From Isohypsibius dastychi (taxonomy: Eukaryota > Tardigrada > Eutardigrada > Parachela > Isohypsibiidae): a stretch of DNA of 12,167 bases. Positions within the stretch are counted from its first letter, which is position 1; every line of letters starts with the position of its first letter. The notes beneath the pieces were generated by a model. The model did no database searches. It was not told the origin of the DNA and saw only the letters and a program-made list of their open reading frames with translations. Position numbers and translations under genes: made by a program. The stretch spans positions 1 through 12,167 of the forward strand of contig JAQIWT010001149.1 of the NCBI GenBank assembly GCA_034696485.1, given 5' to 3'. This document shows positions 1-7,364 of this stretch, piece after piece.

Positions 1-194
1 ATTTCCGAGATGGATAAAATTTCTCCTGTTTGAACTTCCCATTTACGATAACATCCCTGAAACTGAAAGTATGGAATTTCGAAATTAATAGTTAATACAG
101 ATATAATATCCTGATTTATTCAATTTCAGAACCGCACGAAAAAACAGGAAAGACGGCACCGGTGACAACTAGGCGGCTAGAGATGCCGTATTAA
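1..194 (+). CDS. 3' end of an unidentified gene (last two exons)
   Basis: Two exons join cleanly. Exon A is 1-68, read in frame 2, and gives FPRWIKFLLFELPIYDNIPE followed by TE. A 61-nt intron at 69-129 has a GTATGG donor and a TTCAATTTCAG acceptor. Exon B is 130-194 and ends MPY then TAA at 192-194. The joined codon (A plus AA) gives Lys, so the visible tail is about 44 residues. It has a Trp/Leu/Phe-rich stretch followed by a basic, Pro/Thr-rich end. I do not recognise the family: the hydrophobic stretch is too short to call a membrane segment and there is no catalytic motif. The good splice signals, open frame and AATAAA 32 nt after the stop support a real gene end. The 5' part lies outside the window. 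Confidence 0.6.
115..120 (-). terminator. Candidate poly(A) signal AATAAA for Tim22
   Basis: The plus strand reads TTTATT, so the minus strand has AATAAA about 190 nt after the Tim22 stop. No closer canonical signal is seen. If used, the Tim22 3' UTR runs antisense through the last exon of the convergent neighbour. Confidence 0.4.
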
Positions 195-225
195 GAAAAA
201 CACTACAATTCCAAAACCGTTCTCA

Positions 226-231
226 AATAAA
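226..231 (+). terminator. Poly(A) signal AATAAA of the unidentified left-edge gene
   Basis: A canonical AATAAA lies 32 nt after the TAA at 192-194, which gives a short 3' UTR typical of nematodes. Cleavage would fall near 240-255, before the Tim22 stop codon on the other strand. Confidence 0.55.
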
Positions 232-308
232 ACAAAAACAAAATCGACCTTCTGTTTGTTTTGCAGTCGAATCAATTCATCAGACTGCGGATTAACAGTA
301 AGAGAAGA

Positions 309-1322
309 TCACAAATGCAGGTATTTATCGATCACGACAGAAAACGCTGCAAAACCCATTCCTCCAATTATTCCGGGTTTGAGGCCGGCTATGAACAAAT
401 CAAATTCAGTACGATGTTTTTTTTGGCTCGATGTGTTATCGGAGTTCTTCTTCTTACCTCTAAGGCCGATTAGAAAGCCTGTTGCTCCTCCGGAATAAGC
501 CGAATTCAGCCAATCAGATTTTCCACGATACTAAAATCAACAACAACTGTCAATTTCGCTCAAAATCTCTGAATCTATGTTGAAATATGATTTCGGATAA
601 AGCACTTATGAAAAAACTTATCAAACAAAAAAAAACCAGAAATACATCCAAACGAAGAAAACGATACGACATACGATACGAAGAAAATCCGGACAGGGTA
701 ATGAAAACTTTTCAAAAACAGATTCAGTTCGACATCAGTTAGTAACCATTCGGAATCCCGGAACAAATTTTGACACTCACGCTTTCAATCGTGCATTCGA
801 TCGACGAAAACAGCGCCCCGACCAAAGCGAAATTCTTTGCGCTTGAGAAACTCCTCGAACCCATCTCTTTGAAGACCATCTTCACCGTCTGTTGGGCTGG
901 ATCCACTCGGCCTTGCATCGAATAATAAGGATCAACACTAGCACCAAATAATCCAAGTGCACCGCCAATCACGAACCCTGCAAAAACGAAAACATTGAAT
1001 AATAACCAAATCAGAAATAACGGTGGGACATACCTCCAACGGTACTGAGCACAGTTTTGAAAGGACAACTCTCGAAAACTCCCGTAAGAAACTTTTCCTC
1101 CCTTGTTTTCGTGAAGGCCTGCCATGAACCGGGAAACTGGATTCCAACTGGAACAGGCTTGAGCTCTTCTCGCGCAGGAAGATATCCAGTCGACATTGCA
1201 ACACGATAAATCTTCCCCAAAGGTGTCGTAAGCGATAAAATATCAGATGCTCCCATGTGGTACTGAGTGGTGGACATATTACTTTGCGTCTGCTCCGTTG
1301 ACGACAGAGATGAGGAGAGCAT
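309..1322 (-). CDS. timm22: Mitochondrial import inner membrane translocase subunit Tim22
   Basis: Tim22 forms the membrane pore of the TIM22 complex, which inserts multispanning carrier proteins into the mitochondrial inner membrane. The four exons are 1322-1034, 977-781, 530-458 and 388-309 (212 aa). Introns are 56, 250 and 69 nt, all GT-AG, with phases 1, 0 and 1. Family hallmarks are FESCPFK (Cys86), [53 protein letters not shown] (Cys158) and [17 protein letters not shown]. The two cysteines match the conserved pair that forms a disulfide in yeast Tim22. Four hydrophobic Gly-rich segments lie at about 90-108, 142-160, 172-186 and 191-208. The N-terminal 80 residues are poorly conserved in the family. 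Met1 is the first ATG of the open frame; Met16 is an alternative. No acceptor lies close upstream, so the 5' end is unresolved. Length fits the family (human about 194). Confidence 0.93.
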
Positions 1323-1876
1323 GACAGTGTTTCAGGAAACAACAACAGATGATCCAAAAAATCGCCGAACTATTCAGAACCAGATGAAACAATCCTAACC
1401 GAGGTGCGATTGATTGAATCAGCTTGCCGACATCCTCTTATCCTCTACAGCCCAACGGGTAAAGTAAGAATCGCTCCAGATTCTAAACGACGAGTAATCA
1501 GGATATCAGCCAAAACCGGGAGTTGGCATTGGGAACTGTTAAAACATTTGTTTTGGATTTGAACACTACTCGTACTCATGTTGCAAGGGGGGGGGTGTCC
1601 GCATTCCCGTGATGACCATACGCGGATGACTTTTCCCTCGCTTACCAAAATCGAAATTTAAATTTCAATTTCGGGAATCGGAATCAGAAACAAACTGAGC
1701 TTCGTCAGTTGATTATTTTGCATATTCCTTCTGGCCAGAAGAAAGATTTCACCACTGAGTTAGTCGATGACTGCTGAAAGTTGTCTGGCGAATCGATGAA
1801 ATCTTGTAAGCAAGTTCTTGCGATTCTTTCCGATCCGCGTTCTGACTTCTCGAACTCAACTCAATTGTATTTTCAG
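1323..1876. promoter_or_regulatory. Divergent promoter region between Tim22 and PIG-P
   Basis: These 554 nt separate two start codons that point away from each other, so the stretch must hold the promoters and 5' leaders of both genes. I see no further gene in it. Visible structure is a run of nine G at 1587-1595 and a 14-nt perfect palindrome GAAATTTAAATTTC at 1653-1666. An AT-rich stretch follows, with TTTTGCATA near 1717. No convincing TATA box is seen, and none is expected for trans-spliced nematode genes. Confidence 0.6.
1866..1876 (+). promoter_or_regulatory. Spliced-leader acceptor directly before the PIG-P start
   Basis: The sequence TGTATTTTCAG ends immediately before the ATG at 1877. 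A 3' splice site with no leader between it and the initiator is typical of nematode spliced-leader (SL1-type) trans-splicing. A cis-spliced 5' UTR exon further upstream would look the same in DNA. Confidence 0.65.
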
Positions 1877-2642
1877 ATGTCTACAAAATTCCGATCGAAT
1901 CGCAGTGCAAATAGTGGCGATCCAACTGCAACACCAGGACCGTCACCAGAACGTGCAATATACGGGTAAAATTCTCTTGGTCTGTTTGCAGTCCATGTTC
2001 ACCTGACCATTGTTGTAGTTTTGCGCTGTTTTTGACGGCTGTTGGATGTGCAGGTACATCTAATGGATGAGATCGACTTTTGAATGCTTTTTCGCGTTAT
2101 AATTGTGTCATGACATCATTGCCGATGGATTGAATTACATTTAATTTTTTGTCAGAATATTGATTGAACATGGACTTTTACAGGAATATATTTGGTTTGG
2201 GCATTCGTTCCACCGGAAGTGTTATGGAGAGCTGGAATTGACTTTCTGCCGAATCAGTGCGTTTGATAAGTTGTCTTGAGTGATGAAACGTGCTTATCTT
2301 GCCTTCCTCATTTAGGTACTGGGCTGTGGTTATTCCACTCTGTATTTGCTCGTTGATTTTCGTCATTCCGGCATTTTATGGATTAATTTGTCTTCGTCTC
2401 ATGCCGGCTGGAGGTCTGGAAGACATTGCAGTTGGTTTGTTAATTTCAAATGCCATTTCAAACCGAGAAAAATGTGTGTTTTTTTCTTAGACAAATACTC
2501 TCGCCCGGAAATTTACGAACAAGTATTGCGGACCCCTGATGGTGGCATCCCTCCTCTTTGCGATATTCCGTTGGAGGTTTTACGGAAAAATGACCAGAGA
2601 TTATTCCAGGAAGATAGGATTTGGTACAAGAAATTGAACTGA
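1877..2642 (+). CDS. PIGP: GPI-GlcNAc transferase subunit P (PIG-P)
   Basis: PIG-P is a small ER membrane subunit of the complex that moves GlcNAc from UDP-GlcNAc to phosphatidylinositol, the first step of GPI anchor synthesis. The five exons are 1877-1965, 2019-2053, 2184-2256, 2316-2434 and 2491-2642 (155 aa), with phases 2, 1, 2 and 1. The family signature is plain: PSPERAIYG, then GFALFLTAVGCAGIYLVWAF, which matches the human [20 protein letters not shown] spacing exactly, then LPNQYWAVVIPL. Membrane segments lie at about 30-50 and 69-92, joined by a short loop. The tail holds GGIPPLCDIPLEVLRKNDQRLF, like the human IPALRDISISEVNQMFF. The start sits on a spliced-leader acceptor. The exon 4 end at 2434 (G|GTTTGT) is fixed by frame. 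The gene is first of a tight pair with PGAP1. Confidence 0.92.
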
Positions 2643-2756
2643 ATATACAAAGGCAGGTGATTTCTGGTGAGCCATGTTTAATTTAATTAACTATTTTATT
2701 TTCACTACAGGGGAGAACTTCACCGATTTGCATCAGTAAGTCAGAAATATTCTGCA
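2643..2756 (+). promoter_or_regulatory. Intercistronic spacer with splice acceptor at 2710
   Basis: These 114 nt join the PIG-P stop to the PGAP1 start. A U-rich stretch (ATTTTATTTTCACTACAG) ends in an acceptor at 2710, followed by a 46-nt leader and the ATG at 2757. This is the arrangement of a nematode operon, where the downstream mRNA is released by spliced-leader trans-splicing. No AATAAA is present between the stop and the acceptor, so the PIG-P 3' end has only a weak signal. Possible cis donors at 2657 (GTGATT) and 2667 (GTGAGC) would instead make this a 54- or 44-nt intron in a dicistronic mRNA. Confidence 0.6.
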
Positions 2757-5700
2757 ATGGGAAGGGCAAATGAAATCGGAACAGCGTTCGGAACAGCGTT
2801 TGTGGTGATTTCCGCTATTGGAATCTACGATGTCCTGTTTAACTTCGAAGCAAACCGGTGTGCTATGACATACATGTTCGAATATCCAGAATACGTGGTG
2901 AGTTCAATGCTGCCCATAACTGAACGAAAAATATTGGCCGTTTCTTTCATTGAATCCATTTTTTAATTTGGATATGAGACTGAGGAATACTTTATGAGCA
3001 TTTTGGGAATTGTTTCGGACACAGAATAACATTTTTTTTCTTTTTGAATTCAGAAAAATGACCTGATATGTGCTCTTTGTTTTTCCAGCCTATTAAATTG
3101 GATGAAAACACATCACACCAATTCCCGAAATACGGATTGTATCTCTACTCGGAAGGTCAAAGAACGGAGCAATACTACCGAAAGGTGGAAGCCAAAAAAA
3201 AACTTTCTGGGATCCCGGTTCTCTACATTCCCGGTAACGCCGGAAGCTACAAACAAGCCCGCTCTCTCGGATCTGTTCTTTTGCGAATGGCGGCCAAAAG
3301 ACAGAATCGGCCACATTTTGATGTTTTCACTTTGGATCTGAATGAGGAATTAGCTGGTTTATATGGCGGATTTCTGAACCGGCAGACCCAATTTGTTCAT
3401 CGGGCTCTACGCAAGATTTCTTCGATGTATAGTTCGAAGAATCGGCATAAAATAATTCTGTTTGCGCACTCGGTTGGAGGAATCATTGCACGGGGATTGT
3501 TTCTGAATCCGGAGTTTGAGACATCTTCGGTCAACACGATATTTACGTTGTCGACACCACATCAGCCGATTGTTCTGGTGGACTCTGACATTGAGGAATA
3601 TTATAATCAGACCAATGAATATTGGATCAATTCTGTTGAAAAGGTAAGTTAGACACCAATTCACCGTAATTTAGGTTTTGGTACTAGTACTCAACTGCAG
3701 TTTGGTTTCCTATCAGATCAAGAACATTTAATTCGTGTTTTAATATGCCGGTATTTGTCATATTTTCGTACATGAAATTGAATTATTTGAATTGAATGTA
3801 AATTGGTACCAAAATGTGGATATTTCTTGCAGTTAGTTAGTACTGTACTATCGTATCAAACAAACATTGTTTTTGTTTTTACGCATATTCTGTACTTGAA
3901 CATATCCAGAATCTGAGTGTCAATTTTGAATTAAACACATTGTGCACAAAGGTGTTTCACAGTCAGTGAAGCTGTTGTGGATTTTCGGAACTTGCTCCGT
4001 ATTTCATGAACGTGAACGGAGCTTGGCGAAACTATAATCGGGTAACTTCATTCGTTATGATGTAGACTAATTTTTGTGTGCTGATCTCCGTTTAGTTAAT
4101 TGAAGCGCGCTTATCTTCCCGTGAATGTTTGATGGCACAGTTTCTCGGATATATTTTTGTTTTAGACTTTTGAATATATTCTTTAAATAATACTACTCTT
4201 TGATAGTACCGGACCTTTTTTTATTATTCGTAGGTTTTGAAAAATGTCGTGCTGGTTTCGTTCGCCAGCGGCCACCGGGATGTTCTCGTTCGCTCAGAGC
4301 GGAGTGACCTTTCCAGAATGTTTCCCAATCATCCACGAATGCTGAGTATGACCACGACATCTGTCCCGTCTGTATGGGCTTCAACAGACCACCTCTGTAT
4401 TGTCTGGTGCAAACAGCTAGTAATCGCTATTGCTCGGTCTTTGTTCAGCATGGTTGACCCAAGTACCAACCGGATTACGGACGATCCCGAACGTCGTTCG
4501 GAAGTTGTGCGGAATTATTTCGTAAATCCTGATTATTCAAAGACAAATTTCGGCGCTATCAACCACGAACAGAAAGAAATCCCGGTGAAGTTTTCGGATG
4601 GATACAACGTATCTCTACAAACGAGGAAATACGAAGGACCGTTCTACCAGTTTGTTTATTTGGACAATTTGGAAAATGAGGAGATTTTGGTTCAAAGCAA
4701 TTTTTGGAGCGAAAAATGGATTTCGGTTTGCCAAAATGAAAAGTGCGCGGAATCGATTATGGTTGAAATGCATCCGTTGCGGATTCCGTGGTTTTCGGAA
4801 GACGGAAGCTTCGTCGCAGTTCTGTCGAATATCTCGAACATTGTTCCTGCTGTTGGGAGTTTCTTGAGGTTGGAGACCCCGAAACGCGATGAAGTTCTGG
4901 ACTTGGAAGTGTTTCGGATTGCTGCGCGACCGGAAGTGAAAACGGTGACATTTTTCGACGGCTTCCGGGATGTTACACGCGCGAACCTCGCGAACACCAA
5001 GTACTTCCGGCTCAATGTTGATCTCCAGGAAATCTGGCAGGTGTTGTACATCGAGCTTCGAACGAGCGAAAAATGCATTGAAAAACGAGGGATGATTCGG
5101 TTTCATGTCCCCGGATTCCCGCAAGATACCTACAAATTGATGAATGAGGAATTTGTTCGATCTTCGATGAAACTCCAAGTAGAGAAGATTGGCGATGAAA
5201 TGTCGACGTTGGAGTTGTTTTTGAACCCGGAATGTGATTACGAGGTGAAAATTGGCGTGTCGTGGCAGGAGGTTTTTGGACAAGTGGTGAGATTCTGCAT
5301 CGTTCAACTGCCAGCTTTTCTTGCTGCCGTCGTGGTTCTCGAAACTTTGTCCTTATATCGCGATCGAGGGAATACGGTTATTGACCACCTGGTTTTGAAT
5401 GGGATTGTTCTCTGCTTCCTTTTGGCGAAAAGGTAACTTGTTCGTCATCAGAGTTGTGTATTTTGTGGTAAAAATATTTTCCCAGCTTATTTCCTGAAGA
5501 ATTTCAACCGGAAGTCGGGTTTTCGGGATCTTCTCTGGTGCCGAGCACGCTTATCTGGATTGTATTTTATGGACTTTCAATGGCGATTGTTGCCATTGTG
5601 AAGTTCGCCATTTATCTAACTGTCGCCGTATATTCATATCCCACGTACTTTCTTCTCAAACCGTAAGCCCCCAGTTAGTTCTTTATGAAAACAATTTCTC

Positions 5701-6614
5701 TTGAAAGTTTAAAAGAATATTCCATGTACGAAAATTTGGCATAATCGGAACTGATCTCGGGTATTTTATTTTCAGTGTGATTCAACGTGTTCAGTCAGTT
5801 CGTGCAAAACTCGCACCTGGATATGCGCGTGCTTTATTATTTCCGGTCGTCTCAGTCACGGCAGCCGGGATATCTTATATGAGTTGTGGAGAAAATGGAT
5901 TGGTATTTGCATTAGTGATCTACTTTCTCAAGGCAAGTCAACTCATTTTGGTGTTGAGTAATTCTGACGGCTATCCTTGCAGTCAGCAAAATTTTGAAAC
6001 CATCGGTCCTGGCGTTCAAAACCTCAGTTTCGTGAGAACAAATGAAAAACTTCTTTGTTGCAAAAATTTGAAATTAGTATTTTTGGTTTCGCGAATTTTT
6101 TAAAAATTTCTGCTTTTTACAGATCTGTTATTTGAAGAGAAACGCGGTGCTCTCGACTGGACCGGCGGAAGACATCAGAGAACATACTCAACTGTTCTTG
6201 TTGGCATTGCTGACTACTTTGATCAACTGTATTCCAACCTTGGTTTGGACGAAACAGCTTCCGTCTGGAATTATTGAACTTTGGAGAAGCAATATGTCTC
6301 AACTAGATCCGGACCCGTCTTTTACCGTCGCGATTTTGGTTGGTGTTGTTCTTGACTTCTCCATCCAACTTCCGGCTTTCAAAAAAATCAGCAAAGCCAC
6401 GATGTAACATTTTTTGTTTGTTTTTTGTTTCATTTTATAAGCTTTTGGTGTTTTCAGTCATCTCTTCGATCTGATGGGCATTGCAGTAGTTTATGGCGTT
6501 TCTACTGGACTTCTTCTATACGCTCAAAACGTCTTTTATCTCATCAACGAATTTCTGAAAATTTTGTTCACATTTCTATCTGTCGATTTTATTCGAAGAG
6601 TATTTCTGCTTTGA
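2757..6614 (+). CDS. PGAP1: GPI inositol-deacylase PGAP1
   Basis: PGAP1 is an ER membrane lipase that removes the acyl chain from the inositol of newly attached GPI anchors and so licenses ER exit. The seven exons are 2757-2897, 3089-3643, 4234-5432, 5486-5662, 5776-5932, 6123-6403 and 6458-6614 (888 aa; human 922). An N-terminal membrane segment (about 9-28) is followed by the family block CAMTYMFEYPEY, then GIPVLYIPGNAGSYKQARSL. The lipase nucleophile motif is AHSVGG with Ser175, equivalent to human Ser174. STPHQP follows, then WASTDHLCIVWCKQL, whose His285 is the probable catalytic His by position. A lumenal beta-rich region precedes a C-terminal set of hydrophobic segments from about residue 580 to the end. 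Intron 5 has a GC donor. No dilysine ER signal is seen at the C-terminus. The catalytic residues visible are intact, so I expect an active enzyme. Confidence 0.94.
3644..4233 (+). other. Long intron 2 of PGAP1, no gene seen
   Basis: The longest intron of PGAP1 (590 nt) runs from AAG|GTAAGT to a TTATTATTCGTAG acceptor, phase 0. It is AT-rich with stops in all frames. I found no nested exon, tRNA or repeat in it. Confidence 0.75.
5933..6122 (+). other. GC-AG intron of PGAP1
   Basis: The exon ends CTCAAG and the intron begins GCAAGT. This is the classic context in which a GC donor replaces GT (AG|GCAAGT). The acceptor is TGCTTTTTACAG. Phase 0 on both sides keeps IYFLK joined to ICYLKRN. A GT at 5951 (GTGTTG) would also keep frame and add six residues, but it is a poorer donor. 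Confidence 0.7.
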
Positions 6615-6776
6615 AAAATCTTTTTGTATGTTTGAAATCAAATTTATTGATCTGTGTCGTAATACGAACAACAACAGAAGATTTGGATTATATGTAATTG
6701 GACAGTGTATTTGGTGACCTTTGACTAGAACAAAGCGAAGAGAGACGAAATGCGTAAATTCCACGGATAATAACAA

Positions 6777-6782
6777 AATAAA
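6777..6782 (+). terminator. Poly(A) signal AATAAA for PGAP1
   Basis: This is the first canonical AATAAA after the PGAP1 stop, giving a 3' UTR of about 180 nt. A second AATAAA lies at 7213-7218 inside an AAT repeat. Confidence 0.5.
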
Positions 6783-7364
6783 GAGAATGAAGTTGTTCAT
6801 ATCCGAAAAAGAGAGAAAAGAGAAAACATGGGATGAGCATTGTATCCTCCAAGTCAGAAAAAACAGCAACGAGAAAACCATGTGTTTAAAATATCCGAAA
6901 CGGTGAAATGTCATGTTGTCGCTCTCCACTTGGACTAAAGATGAGATTCTCGCGCGAACAGGACTTCGAAACGTAACGAAAATTTGTGGACAAGATAGGT
7001 TGAGATATCACGGATTTGTGTAGTCTAACTCGCGTGGAGAAAAGCGTGAAGGAAGGTGGATGAGAAAAACAAATGAAGCGCGATTCCCAGATTTGACTGA
7101 ACAATTCCAACGTTGACCCGCGTGATTCCAGAGATCGACAAATTCCGGCACAATTTGTCTCCAACAGATAAATTCGACGAGTAATTTCAAGACGAATGGT
7201 CCGAATAATAATAATAAAAAATGAAGAGGAGTAAGAGTGATGATGTAGGTATCGCGATTATAAAACGAGTTTTTATCCACAACCCAACAACCGACAGGAA
7301 TCCATCAAGTAGCAGAGACGGCTGATTCGTGATGAACCGGATGCGAGACAAGTGGGCGTCTTTT
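6783..7364. other. Convergent 3' flank between PGAP1 and the G-alpha gene
   Basis: These 582 nt hold the facing 3' ends of the two genes. Open frames here are short and have no recognisable content. A short (AAT)4 run lies at 7204-7215. I see no gene. Confidence 0.6.
7272..7277 (-). terminator. Candidate non-canonical poly(A) signal GATAAA for the G-alpha gene
   Basis: On the minus strand GATAAA lies about 90 nt past the stop. It is a minor variant signal. The nearest AATAAA on this strand is at 6643-6648, over 700 nt away, so the 3' UTR could be long. Confidence 0.25.

Noticed and set aside
256-498. Plus-strand frame of 80 codons following a TTTTGCAG-like sequence
   Set aside because: It is antisense to Tim22 exons 3 and 4, and its residues have no family resemblance.
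938-1357. 139-codon minus-strand frame across Tim22 exon 1 and intron 1
   Set aside because: It reads a different frame from the conserved Tim22 sequence and ignores the intron, so it is a shadow.
1992-2053. Alternative PIG-P exon 2 starting at the TTTGCAG acceptor at 1991
   Set aside because: It stays in frame but leaves an intron of 26 nt, below workable size, and adds nine residues to a helix that otherwise matches the family length.
4615-5307. 230-codon minus-strand open frame
   Set aside because: It lies antisense to the large conserved exon 3 of PGAP1, whose frame is clearly the coding one.
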